From: Patagioenas fasciata
Taxonomy: Eukaryota; Chordata; Aves; Columbiformes; Columbidae
DNA length: 64,000 nt
Direction of reading: 5' to 3'
Assembly: GCF_037038585.1 (NCBI RefSeq)
Contig: NC_092525.1
Location: 24,572,867 to 24,636,866, forward strand
The notes under the pieces are model-generated. The model ran no database searches and was not told the DNA's origin. It worked only from the letters and a program-made list of their open reading frames with translations. Each line of letters opens with the position of its first letter. The first letter of the stretch is position 1. Position numbers and translations under genes: made by a program. This document shows positions 11,701 to 25,200 of the stretch, in pieces.

Positions 11701-14700
11701 TATGTTTCTTGGTGTAACTCCCTCAAAGACTAACATTATTAACTTCCTCTGTCAGACAAACGATACTCATTTTCAGGTCATTTATACCTGCCTTTTACAC
11801 CTCAGGAGTTCTCAAACAAGCTTGAAATCTAATGGAAAGCTGAAGTATAAATGTAGCAATGTGTAATACATGTTTTTATGTCAAATTAGACATTTGTGGG
11901 TGGCTCCTGTCACAATTTAGGACCCCAAGTCATCAGTAAAACACTAAGAGAAACTATATTGACTTTAGTGGCATTATGGGCCTCGGTGCTTCCTTTCTGG
12001 AAGCTTTGGAGTGACATTCAGGAAAGACAAACCTGATCCTTCTCTATCAGATCCTGGCAAAAGGACACCTACATTCCACAGGGCAGGGTGGCCTCTGCCA
12101 TACTTCTCAGCTCTGTACTGCAGAGCCCCAGCTTTCTGCAGGTGCCCCCAGCAGGGACACTGCTGGGACTGCTGGCACTGCACACACAGGGACACTGCTG
12201 GCACCGGTGGCATTGCAAACACCTGGAAGAATGAAGCAGGAAGAGATCTGCAGAGAAAAGCCTGCAAAGAAAATGCCCGTCTGTGCCTAAATTTCTGGGT
12301 TGTGTTTGTGCTATCTCCATCTACGTGTTCTTTGAACTGAGGAACTGCAGCCTTCCCCTCGCTGCAGAGCAAGTCAATTGTGGCTAGGGCTGGGACAGTA
12401 TGAAGTGCTAAGCAGCTAAAACACCAACACCTATACAGTGACTGCAGTGATTGTAGCAACCCACGTGCGGGACATGAAACAGGGAAGAAGCTGAGGCTGA
12501 TCACACACATAGGACATGGACCTATTTAGTAAGAGGCTGACATTTGTACATCGCTGCTTTCCAGCGCACAAGCGTGCTCCAAACACAGCATAGTTTCCAC
12601 TGTTTCCCTTTTCACACATGCTCAGAGTTTTCCAAACCATTCACCTTTGGCAAAAAGCTTCACGCCTGGCCCATATGAGAAGGTCAGATTGTTTTGAAAC
12701 ATGAGCAGAACTCTTTCAGTTGTTAAAGATGCGGAGCAGCAAACTATTTCACTTTCAGATCTGATAGTTTGGTTTTTTACTTCATCCTTGTCACAAAATT
12801 TGTGCACCCTGATCTTCCTTAAAATTCATAGTTCATTTTTTGAATGAGACTTTAGCAGACTGGTAAATAGAATTATCCCCTAATAACTGAAATATGTAAC
12901 AGGGAAAAGAGGTCTCCCATTGCTTCATAGAATGATCCTTTTTTTTTTTTTTAAATTTATTTTTTAGTAAAACCTATTTTAGTCCTGTACTTTTTGTGCC
13001 ATTGTCAGATTTTTTTTTGTGTGCGCACGCTGACATTTGCATAATTTCCATGAGGGAAGACTAAAATGTTTCAGGGAAAAACAATACAAAGTCCAGGAAG
13101 AGAAAACTTTTCATACAAGGAGAAAGGAAATGACAGTGCCAAGGTTAACCAGGCAAGTATTTCCCATTTTGCCACGCTGAGCTTGCTCCACAGTTCTGGC
13201 TGCATTTCTTCTGACATGTACTCTCTAAACCTGACATTTTTGCCAGACTGGTGTGTTTTGGCCAAATGTTTCTGTACAGACCTACAGCTCCTCTATAGCC
13301 TGTCAGCAGAACAAGTACAAACAGATGTGATGCCGTAAGACTTGACTCTCGTGGCATTCTGGAAAAATCCCTCCTGCACAGACTGTGATTTTCCAGCCAT
13401 CCCCTGCTTTCAGCCAGCTTGCCCAGGACCTGCTCGGGCACTTGTCAGGCCCCTCCCTTTTACCTCATTGAACTGGCAGAAAATGATCCAGGAAAAAAAA
13501 AAAAAAGTAATATGGTTTTTCTTATGTCAGAAAGATAAATTAGCTCAGTTATGGTTCCGAACTGGTTCAGGGAAGGGGCAGGACTGCATAGTAAAAAGCA
13601 AGTAAAGGGCAAAGGAAGGAAGAGGTAGGGCAGGGAAGAAGAAAAATCAGCAAAACCAGCTGCTGCATTGGCCAGGCTGCCATGGTAAACAACGCCGAAT
13701 ACCTAAAAAATTTCATCCTGGCCATCAAGATATATATTGGCTGGAACATGAAGAATAACAAGGCAATATAAGAAGTAAGAGACTTGGTGGAATAACAACA
13801 GTAACCTTAAAAACCTGCAAATGTCTAATGATGTGATATATAAGTTAGCACATTAACAGATAGAAAAAAAAAATCTTCTGAGAGACAGTACTGGTTTTAA
13901 ATGGCACAGGAGCTATCTTCTGCTTCCAACTTCCTTCTGTTTCTGTGACTATACTTTGCTAACTCTGATAATTTATTGCACAGCCTCTACAAATGTTATG
14001 TATGTTAGATAATTCTGTCATTCAGTTTCCATTCCCCACAGAGACCTCATTTGCTATTTCTTACCAAATCTCCTTTTCTAGGAGCAGACCATTTGAATAA
14101 TGACTGCAATGTCAATGACATTTCACTGAGAGGCACCACCACAGTTCACACCATTATGGTATTCCCAGTTGTCCCAGTTACACACAAATTCAAAGACAGG
14201 AGAGAAGAAAATAAGAAGGTTAGACATTCTAAATACAGTATCTTCATGTATGCAACTTGCACCTCAGATAACCTCCACACAACTAAAGACAAACTTTCTT
14301 TACTCACATTATCAAGTTACCTACCATATCCAATAGTTCAGAAATCTGGAGCTGGAGAAAGATCAGAGGCAGGGAAGTTGCCAGGGAAGATGCTTAGGAC
14401 AACACTTTCTCTTGTATTACCAGTACAGGTGACGAACTGCAGTTTGTTTTACAGTTATCTTACAGTTAAAAGACACATGGAAATGTAGTACACAACAGAT
14501 AACGTCCATCTCAGGGCTGAAAAGAAAAAAAAGCATTTGTTGAAATAAATAATTCTGACAATATAACAATATACATAAGAGAAAGAATTATATTCATTAC
14601 ACACTGGAGAAAAACAGCTAAGAAAATATATGCTGATGACACAAGAAGACAAGGTCAGAGTTAAGAGCTGAATCTTTAACCACTGGTGTGTACCTCCTTA

Positions 14701-17700
14701 TCACCACTGTCCTTTCTCCACACTTCTAGTGCAGAACACTGGAATTATTCAGTATCACTGTTTTGACCACTCCTTCCTTACAGCTGTTCACCACAACTCA
14801 GTGTTTCTATGTCTTTTTGTTTCCTCATTACTGAATTTTTTTTTAAACTTTCTAGCCTGTTTTCTTAATTTCAGTTATAACCTCTCTATGGCAGGCGAGA
14901 GCCCAAATCAATATCAGATGCAACAAAGCATTCAGTTTCACTGCATTACAATAGAAGTCCTTATGAGCATAGTCACTTCACATTTATTACACCACTGTAC
15001 AGTCTTCATTTATTTTTCAGAGTTATTAAAGCTTTCTTGCACATCCTGTAGGTGAAAACCTCATTTATTTTATGTTTTAAAATGAATTGTGCTTTTTCAC
15101 TATCACATTTCATATGAATTCCCCACATGTAAATCCATCCTTTCATTTTTTGGCACAGGCCAAAGACTTCTTTAATCTTCTTAGGCACCTAGACTTATTA
15201 AAATAAAAAGCAATAGTGAAAAAAGAGAGAACAAAAAACTGTACAAAACCACAGCTGGTCTAAAACTTTTGTACTCACAAGAGAATACTGACTGCACTTG
15301 CACCACCAACTAAAATTAATGGGTATTGCACATTTCAGCCACCAAGCTCAGACATCGGCAAGACACAGTTTTACTTTTCCAGAAAAACTAACCCTAAGCA
15401 AAATGCTGAAATGTTTGTCTTGTTGCTTACAACAATGTTATTTCCTTTAAAAGAACATCCCTCACACTGTAAACAAGGAACTCAAGCATTTATAAAAATA
15501 GAATTTAAATAGATCATGAATAGTTTAAAATTGGGTTAAAAAAGTCTGGTTTGTAGCGCTTAATGGAAGATGGAAAATAATGCAGTCAACAGAGACACAT
15601 TATACTTCACAAGGGAAATGTTCTAATCTATTCTTAACTCACTTTTATCAATAATTCCCATAGCTGGCTTCTGGCCATTCCAGATGAATAATTTAGAGCC
15701 AGGAAAAAAGCAATTTGGACAGACATTACCCACATCTGTAATTCATCTTCTTGCTATATTAAGTCATACACCTGTTAAAAACTAATTTACTAGTATATAG
15801 ATGAATACGCTTAAAGGTTACACAGCTAAAAATAACGCTGCCTCCAGGATTTTCTATACTGTGAAATACATAAGTTATCCTTGTCAGTATGGTGCTATAA
15901 AAAGGTTTTGGCTTATATTTCTAGAAGCAGACATTTCAAAGTTCAGTCAGGGGTTACATTTTGTAAATACAGCTTAAATAGGTTTGCAGCACATATAAAG
16001 ATGTGCATTTGTTTTTAAAGATACTTTATTATTGCCATTAATCAGCAAAAAAGCTATCAGGTTCACCCAATGTGAATAGTAACACATGCCTAAAACTAAA
16101 AAAAATTATGACTCTTTTTTTCCTGATTTTTAGAATTTTTTGGTAAATGCTCTATGCCTGATCTGACTTAAACCTGCAAATTTTCTTTTTTGCAAAGCCA
16201 TTGCACAAACATGCTCCTTCTTTCTCAAGAAGGGTGACTGAGCAGCTGCAACTCTTTCTTCCCTCCCACTGCCCTGGGCCCCACAGCCAGAGCCTGCACC
16301 TCCACTCTCCATAACCCCTTGCTCCTGACCAGGCTCCCCATCACTTGCAACACCAGGGGCCATTGTGATGGTCAGCCCTGTCTGTCCCCCACTGAGTTTC
16401 CACTCCAAACTCATTGAGTTAAAAGGAATGTGGCTTTATTCCATTTTGAGCAGCGTTAATAAAACAATTTGCAAAGCTGCACATGTGCATCGCAGCCTCT
16501 GTGTTGCTGTTGCTACAGCCCTGATAGGGCCTAATAAAGTATTTATTGCTTGTCATTATATAGAAGATGGAAAAAATGCTTTTTGACTCTTGGGAGCATT
16601 AGATGGCTTTCACTGACCTGAAAAAGACAAAGGAAAGTTTCCATCTCTGATGTGGATCTGGAAATCACCAAGATGTAGTTAATTTTACAGTTGATGTCTC
16701 CAGTGCCAAGGTTATCACCCTTCAGTGCCACTCAGCACGGCCATACTAGAAAGGAGTGAAGTTGTCTGCATACAGCCACTGTCTCGCAGTTTCCTTCTGC
16801 TAATGAAAATGCAGCAGAAAAGCCAACGTGGCAGAATGCCAGTTACATTAAATAGAAGACGTGCAGCTAGTAACCTTTTGTCCATAAAAGAAGTTATCTG
16901 AGGGTCAAAACAACAATGGAAAATTGTAGTTCTCATGTCAACACTATGCCAAGTATTGTCAGAAATTGAGAGGGTTTCTGCTCCAACCAAGCAGATGGAA
17001 ATTATTCTATTGCATCAAGATAAAGCAGGGCTCCCAACCGGGAGCTGGCTGCACAAGCTGAGCCTTTCAACCACCCCCCATGCAAAGCAGCTTTCAGGAA
17101 GAAGGTTTGGTGCTGCAGCTATTTTTACTATTACTCCCTATTTCTTTTGTCCAGAGGGGCAAACACAAAGGCGACTCTTTCCATGAAAAAACAAGAGACT
17201 TCCCCTGATAAACAGGATGTTGGGTATTCTTCAGAGTCACACTCGCACCTGTTCTCTTTATGGCTGCGTAAACATCCTTAACTCCCTTGCAGATCCTTTT
17301 ACATACTGTACACATAACGCATCTTCCTCCTGCTATATTCATCACTGGGCTTCAGTGGGAGCAGTTGGTGTGTCACTCAGAGTGCTCTTGTTGTTAGCAG
17401 GGTACATTAATCACTTGTTATCTCACTTACGGCCCTGCAGCAGAAAAGCACAAAGACAAATACATGAATCCACTCACAAACATTACAAAGAAATATACAA
17501 GTTTTCCTTTTAGCAGAACAAATATTGAGAAGTGACCTGTCAAATCACAAGATCAGCTGGCATCCTGGTCTGCAATATTACTTACATTTACTTTCTCTCA
17601 TCTTATCTAACTTGATTAACTTGCATTCAGGATATAGGCATACACTCATGTTTATTTTTCCAAATATAGTACCATGACGGGAGTAAACCTCTGCTGAAGT

Positions 17701-20700
17701 GAAATTCCACTCAAGTCAATGGTATCCAGCCATGTTCCAACACGTGGGCTGGGTTATCTTTTGTTTTCATTCTTTAGATCCATCCTCAGTCGGTGCCATA
17801 GCTGCACTGAAGCCCAGCACTGCCCATGCTGCCTGTAGGACACAGGGTCCTGGTGCTCCAGCCCTTGCCTGCAGCAGAATGCTCAGGGATTCCGCCCTCC
17901 CGATCCTTCTGCGAAAACGAGCAGGGAGCAGCATCTCTCTCCATTTCCACCTTTCCCCACGTCTCTGTGGGTCTGTGCCCTTCATCCAGTTTGCTTTTTC
18001 ACAGCTCCTTTTCTCTGTATTCTCAGAGAAAACATCCACTTTTAAATCAAAGCATTATCGGTTTACCAGATCAAACAAACCTGAGCTGGCTTTGAGTTCT
18101 AGGTAGGAAAAGAAAACTTAGGTTTCCTGTGTTTATGGCTTTTTAACTCAAAGCAGCAGCAGCTCATGAGCTGCAGCCGACCTTTTTTTCTGTAGATCAC
18201 TTCATTCTGAAGCTTGAATGGTCAAGAAATAGCATATTTATGAGCCTGAAAATTTTAGGCTTTCCATGTATCCAGTTTATAAGTCAGAGAAAATTAAAGA
18301 AGATTAATATATTTATTTCTTTAGTTACAGCATCTTTTTAGAAGCAGTTTGTCTGAGAGACACTTAGTGGGAGTTAGAGATGTAAATGCAAACTGTCATA
18401 TCACTGTTCCTGGAAAACAAATAGTCCTTCCTTACCAGCAACCTGGAAATGAAGTAATGAAACAAAGAACACAGAAGTGTTTGATAGCTCTTCTAGAGTT
18501 ATTACACTTGTGATTCAGCTCTTAAACTTGGGGTAGCAATTTTCTTGCAAGATCAAAGGGAGATCCAATATATGTAACAAATGATAGACTTTATCTTAAA
18601 ACATTTATCATCTTAATAAACAAAAGACAGGGACACAGACAGGAAATCAATACATTCACTTTGGAAATAACATCAAGAACAATGATCTAAGGAAGAATAA
18701 TGAGAGGAAACACAGAAGATAAAGCAGACTAGAATAATTTTAGACAGAAAGAAGGCAATATCATTCTTTTAAACTAGCAGGGGAGCTACAGTGAGGGCGA
18801 CCTGGGTAGCTAGAGGTTATACATAGTATGGAGCAACAGAGAACAAGAAATACCAGAACTTTATAAGCTGAGGGAGAGGAAAGAAATGAAACTTTACAGT
18901 CTCCAAAAGTTTTTTGTGCAGTAACTAATGCTCATGTGAGCAGGACGTTTTTCCTTCATCAGTGTTTATGAGGGTCCTGCTCACTGCATGTCAGAGGCCA
19001 TAAAACCAGGGCTGAAGAAGAACTTTACTTAATATTGTCACAAAACCACAAGGTAAGATCAGAACTTGTAACTGAGCATTTCTAGTGAGACTGACAAGAT
19101 GCTGAAGAACTAACTTAGTTAAGACAGTTTTCAAAATGTTTGTACAGTAGAGGGATATCTGAAATACAGCAACATTTGAAGAGAAAAAAAAAAAGGGAAA
19201 AAAAAGTTTAACTTCAATCCTAAGCAAAGAAAAAAGAAGAAAAATCTATAGCAGTTACTTTCCACAACTCTGTTTGCCTTGATTTTGTTAGAAATGACTG
19301 ATGAGCTCCATGAACAGCTTGTCTTTGAGAAGAACCAGTCCAGAGTCTAATAAGCTGTTGACCATTTATGAACAGAGATATTTTCATAGGGATTACTTTT
19401 ACTTTCTTGGGAATATTTTACCAGATTAAAAAAGCATGATTGCACAGATTTCTCTCTCTCCATCCCCACCATTCTCATTTACTTTATCAAGCATTAAGTT
19501 ACAATAGTTGTAGACATTTTCTACACAAGGAAAAGTTATAAAAAAGGTAACCTGAGAAAGAGAGATTCAAGAGGGGCAATGGTAACCAAAATAAGGACCA
19601 CACCATACTACTTGTTGTGACTTAAGAATTCTTAATCATTCCACTAGATCAAACTCCAACAACCCCACCTCCCTCCCAACACAGTTAATGACTTGCTCAA
19701 ATCAGCACCTGGATATTTCACCCAAATCCCCTATTTAGCTTATGGAAATCTATTTCTAGTAGTCACTGTAACCATCTAGTTTTCAGACCTTTCATGGATG
19801 TTTCATTACATTCCAAAATGAGTCATTCTTGCTTCAGAGTCATTTTTGAAGATGACAATACAATATGTAGAAATAATGCAATATTTTCCTCCCTCCAGAA
19901 TTTTTATCAATTTTCTTGTTCCATTTCGGAGTGCATTATAAACATGTATAATGACATTTCTACTGCTCTTGGATCATCAGCAGCTTCTAATTAGCATAGT
20001 TGCAGTTCAGTTACCAGTTCTAGTTGTAATGAGCTCTTTCTCACTGAAATTAGTAGAATGATACAGATACACATTCAATTAAGGTTTGGATCAATTACAT
20101 AAATAAGCTAATACTTGTAGCAAGAAATTATTTCTTTATTTTTAGACAGTTGGAGAAACAATAGTTCATTTAACTTTAAAAAAAAATTTAAGGAAAGTAT
20201 AAATAAGACGACCACTGAAAAACAATCACATATGTGAATACAGTAATTTAAAGGGGTAAGCAAAATACTTTCGGATCAACTAGCAACTTCTTAAAATGCT
20301 TGTGAATCACTAGGTAGTTTTCTCCCCCAAATCCCTCTTTTCCCACAGAGCAGTGGAAGACATGACACTACCTTTTAGACCTGCATGCACTAAATTTAGT
20401 GTGGTAAATATCAGAGTGAAATATTTTACTAAAGCAAGGTGGATATATTGTGGTATTCCCCCTTATATTAGACATGAGGGGAGAGAGGAGGTACAGGGAG
20501 CAAGGCACCGGTTTGCACACTGGTTGCCTGTCCCCACTGAGTGTGGGACCCACAAGAAGCACTTGGGGTGGGAGAATTTGATTTACCACCACTACAGCAG
20601 CTCCTCCAGCAAGTCCCCAGAGGACATAAGGGCGTCTTTTGGATCTGAAGTAAGTGCTGCAAAATTAACATCCCTACCTGGGCCCTGATGAATAGAATAA

Positions 20701-21639
20701 GTAGAAAAGAGACTCTTTACAGTCTTTTTTGTATGGGAGTAGGTTTTTACCAAACTTCACACACCTAAATAAAAAAAAAATCTACGTTTGGACTCACTGC
20801 CTAGCTTTATTTTAAGATTAGCAAAGGGAAACAGACATTTCGAAGCTGTTTACTCTGCTTTATATAGAAAGATGTTTAAAATACAGCAGGCAAATTATAG
20901 ACCACATGAAGGTATTTCTCTGCGCTGTTAGTGCAGTGCTAGGTAAGTGGCTCACTAACAGCATCTGTACAGCTAAAAGTGGGTGCGATAAATCCTATTT
21001 CTATTTTTTTCACTGGAGGTAGTTGTCCGAAGGCAAAGGCCATGGCCCAACTCTAAGTTTTGTCATTACCACAACTGGCATTCATCTATATCCCATGGAG
21101 AAAAGCAGCCCCCAGCTGTCCAGGAGGCATCCAGGAAAACTCATAAATCTGTCCCCACTGTGACCACCCAGGGAGCACAGACCTGCAGGATGCTCAACAC
21201 AGTCCCTGCCAGGTCGTTGTTCACAAGTCTTCATTAAAGAGAGCTCACAGCTATTTTTAAGTCCTGGAAAACAGGACTTAAACCTAACAAGGTCTTTCCT
21301 AACAAGGAAAGACAATTAAACTATTCTATATTTGGAAACATAGTTGCTGACAATGGACTTGACTTCCCTTGCCTTTGCTCTTTTCTGACCCCAACGATTC
21401 AATATTTTATCCTGATCTTCAAGCTAAAAGTCCAGGACCAGATGCATTTGATAAATGTGTGATTTTCAGGGCTGATCTATTTAAATATACCAACAAATTA
21501 TTGTCTCAGTTGTCCTTTGCTTCTCCTTCTCCTTCTGCTCTCTTCCAGGCAAAAAATAAAACACCTCAATCAACTGAAAGGTCTATTTGATCTCATCATA
21601 CAAAGTCCTTGCCACAAGCGAGGTTTTGTCTGAGTAAAG
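8703..21639. other. Intergenic, gene-free
   Basis: AT-rich DNA between the left CR1 fragment and the mariner remnant. Apart from the 35-bp duplication at 12152-12221 and short homopolymers (for example the T-rich run near 12938-12965) I see nothing that codes or matches a repeat family. The 178-codon minus-strand stretch at 11974-12510 spans the tandem duplication and looks spurious. Confidence 0.6.
12152..12221. repeat. Two-copy 35-bp tandem repeat
   Basis: Unit 1 (12152-12186) and unit 2 (12187-12221) both start CAGGGACACTGCTGG and end with GCA(C/A)ACA. They differ at seven or fewer positions and have equal length. Overlapping open stretches on both strands inherit the repeat as CQQ-rich peptide and are not thought to be coding. 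Confidence 0.85.
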
Positions 21640-22280
21640 ATTTTGTAATACAACCTTCCGGCTGTTCCACAGGATTAACTTTCACTCTGATTTAATGCAA
21701 ATAATGAGATCCGAAGAGAAGATGACACTTCAAAATAACAATTTCTTGGATTTTTGGTCAGCTCCTGAGGCACCCACTTCTTGAGATTTTTTCACCTTTC
21801 CAATTATTTTCAACTGCCGAATGACCATAGAATGGTTGACATTGAGTTCTTTGGTGACTTCTCATTTAGTTGTAAGAGGATCAGCTTTGATGATTACTCT
21901 TAATTGGTTGTTGTCAACTTCTGATGGCTGGCCACTATGCTCCTCATCTTCAAGGGTCTCATCTCCTTCACAAAACTTCTGGTACCACCACTGCACTGTA
22001 CGTTTGTTAGCAGATCCTGGGCCAAATGCATTGTTGATGTTGCAAGTTGTCTCCGACAACTCTATGACTCATTTTGAACTTGAATAAGAAAATAGCTTGA
22101 ATTTGCTTTTTGTCTAACATAATTTCAATAGTCTAAAATAAATACAAAATAAACAGCAGCAAAACAGCCAGAAAAAGCATTAAAATGATGTATAACATGA
22201 CCACATTTAAGAATGCATTCCAATATCAAACAGCAAATTTCAACAATGCAAAAAATGCAATGCCTTTTGCACCAACCTAA
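21640..22280 (-). mobile_element. Hsmar1-like mariner DNA transposon remnant
   Basis: On the minus strand the element opens at 22280 with TTAGGTTGGTGCAAAAGG, the terminal repeat I know from Hsmar1/MADE1-type mariners, next to a TA at 22281-22282. A transposase N-terminus follows: LDKKQIQAIFLFKFKMS near 22115-22065, then, after a frameshift, INNAFGPGSANKRTVQWWYQ, GDETLEDEEHSGQPSEVDNN and IIKADPLTTK at 22059-21862. A TGA stop stands where the family has Arg; then come EVTKELNVNHSMVIRQLK and IGKVKK. Similarity fades near 21640. The catalytic part and the second terminal repeat are missing. This is a dead copy. Confidence 0.85.
21862..22059 (-). pseudogene. Mariner transposase N-terminal (paired-like HTH) fragment
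   Basis: A 65-codon open stretch, beginning at TTG, encoding the DNA-binding half of a mariner transposase. It shows the GPGSANKRTV(Q)WWYQKF and GDETLEDEEHSGQPSEVDNN signatures of this family. It is broken upstream by a frameshift and downstream by a CGA-to-TGA type stop, a common CpG decay. The catalytic D,D34D domain is not retained, so no activity is possible. Confidence 0.85.
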
Positions 22281-25200
22281 TAGTACTTTCACCCCATCCT
22301 GTAAAAATCTGATTCAAAAAGAAATTAAAAAAAAAATGCTCTATATATGATCTCTCTCTAGACTTCAAATTGAAAGCAATGTCACATTAGCAAAGCAGAA
22401 AATGGAAGTATAGTGGGGAGAAGAGTCTTCTTCTTCAAAGCAGGGGCAAAATCAACAAATGCAAGCTTTTCAAGAGAACCTCAGTCTTGAAAGGATGAAT
22501 AACAGTTAAACTGAGTTTCATTTTAGTCTTCTGTGTTTGGGCAAAACGCTTGAGGCAATCTGAATGCAATCTTTACAGACGCAAAGTTCATAGACGTGAC
22601 TGTCTGCAGAAATGTGTAACAAGGTCAGTTACATTTGCTTTTGCACACAAATGGAAATTATTCCCATATGTATTTACTGGGCTCCTTGACAATGTTATGG
22701 AATAGATTTGGTCAGTCAGAAGATCATGCAGTGTGGTTCATTGTATCATATGCTTTCCTCATATCCATTGCAAAATAGATAGATGTTTCTGGATTAAATA
22801 TTTGAAGACAGTGAATTCCTTCAAAGAACCTTACTCAATCACTTCCAGCAGTCCTCAGTGATCATGTTCTCACTGGAGCTCTCATTACTTCTATTTTCTG
22901 TCAGATAGGAATGGAAGATAAAACTGTATCAAATGATGGAATGTGGTTTATTATTTCAGCTGTCGTTCAGACAAAATGAACAACACTGGCATTGACCTTC
23001 AAGCTAAGCGAGACTTGGTTAAACATCTAGACGTATGTGCTGAACTTCACATCTTTTGATAGAGGACAGCAAAACGCCTGAAGCATTGGAGTTTCTGCAC
23101 TCAGTAATTATCATAGAAGAGAAATATTAAAATATTTGACCAAAATGGTATTGACATAGTTTACCTTGCAATTTGGCTGAAAGCTTTACATTCTAATAAT
23201 GAGGGTCAAATCTTTCTGTGTGTTGTCATGGACTTACAGGATTTAGAGAGGTGTAACAGAACAGGATTTGTGCCACTTGCAATAAATTATGACCAAGAGT
23301 CACTTCTTCTCAAGCAGGCTTCATTTTAAGTAAATAATTTTAAAATAAATAAACAAAACCACCACCGAAACCAATCCTGGCAGTTACGTACTAAAGTATT
23401 CACTAAACACTTCACCTCCAACACACTGACTGGTGACACCAAGTGAACTCAAGAAATTTCTGGACAAAGATTTTTTTTCACCTGACCAGTAATGAGGTAT
23501 ATAGCTCCTTTCCTCTGCTTGGATCTGATAGAAACTTAGTTCCCAAGGTGTTTCTTGAAATGGGTTCAGCTATTCACATCAAAGTATTTTAAGTATCTGT
23601 CTTTGATTTATTGTTGGAAGAAGCAAGACTGCCAAACTTTAAGGCTTTTGCACATTGTGGGAACACATCAGGCCCTGAAAGCTTGTCCACAGACCCCACA
23701 ATAACTATGACTCACAAAATGCTATTCTTTTCTCAGTATGCAATAAAAAAGTATTATTTATAGCTTCATACAAAGAAACTTTTTTCTTTGAAGGGAATAA
23801 TAATTTGGACAAATCGTAGTATTTACAGTTTGAACTGGCGCCACACCTCATGTCTTGGCAAAATATGTGGTTATGATGGAGAATCCCAAGTCCCCAAAAT
23901 AATTCTGACAGTCATAAGTTTTCTGAGGTCTAATATCTGAATGTTTTTGGATCAGAAGTGACTTGAGCACCAAAGTAATTTTAAGAACATGAACAGTGGA
24001 ACAGTTTCCTTGCCTTAGGGCTCTCACTCCTGTGCCTCATGCTGGGTCTTTACATATATCTTCAAAAAGGCCTTACAGCTCTCAAAAAATGCCTTGGGTA
24101 GGATTTGTCAAAAGTTTTCAGCAGAGGCCCATGTGCTCCCGCCCAAGTTTGTGGCAAGAGCCCGGTAAAACCCTCTGCAGCAGAGAGTTACAACAAGTTG
24201 TACATTACATGACCATTACTGCTGTTATCAGTTGTGCTCCGAGAATGTCAGTCACAGAAGAAATAGCTCATCAGTGTTCATTTTGGCCCAGACTAAAGAT
24301 ATAAAAAAATCTTCCCAAAGATGACATTTGAGGCACAATCAGTTGTAACAAAATGTTCTAGAATGGCACTGGGTTTATGACAGTTTTTCTCTGTACAAAA
24401 TACTCTTTTTCTGAAGCTGATTACAAAGAAGACGAGGAAGCATCATCTTACTGAAAATCAGAGGGAATCGGTTGGTTTGCATGTAGCAATCAGAGAAGAT
24501 ATGTATGTACAGTTCCAAATAATGTGGCACCTTGTAAATTAAGCTATAATATGCAGCAAAAAATTCATGAATGTTTAAAGCCAGGCTCAAATCTTTTCAT
24601 TTTGAACCTACTCTATTTAGGTTAAAGTCTCTTTCTTATGCCTGCAGCCCTGAAACAGTTTCAAGTCTAGTAATAGTTATGTAAGACTCAAATAAGAAAA
24701 ACTCCTCAGTACATGCAAAAAACCCCACTCCCTGTGAACTGGAATACGGTGAAGATCTATTCAGAAGCAGACACCAGAAAATGGATGAAACACATGACAG
24801 AACACGAATGAAGAACCTTGTACACACTCTTTAGCACCTTTATTCATCTCTCATGATCTTGTAGTCTGCATAAGAGAGGAGCCCTCAACAATAGCCCTGC
24901 TATGGAAATAACACTAGTTTTACTCATGGTGCAAAAGGTATTCTGCAGCTTTTAATTCTGCAACACAACTTTAACAAAAGAAAAAAAAAGAAAGGAGTAA
25001 AAGTGGTTAGACAAAAGATTTAAAAATATGAGTAATTTCATTTTTGTTTTCCCTGCCTTCCTGGGACAGTGTGAATTCATATAACATTCACAGACCCTGG
25101 CAACAGGTTACTTTTTCCTTTATAAACAGAATATTGCTATAACATTTTGTATTTCCTGTATTTTTATGCAGAGCGATGATACAGGAATCAAGTGCAATAA

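Noticed and set aside
11974-12510. 178-codon minus-strand ORF with Cys/Gln-rich segment
   Set aside because: The Cys/Gln pattern derives from the 35-bp tandem repeat; an overlapping plus-strand ORF of similar quality exists and neither has protein similarity.
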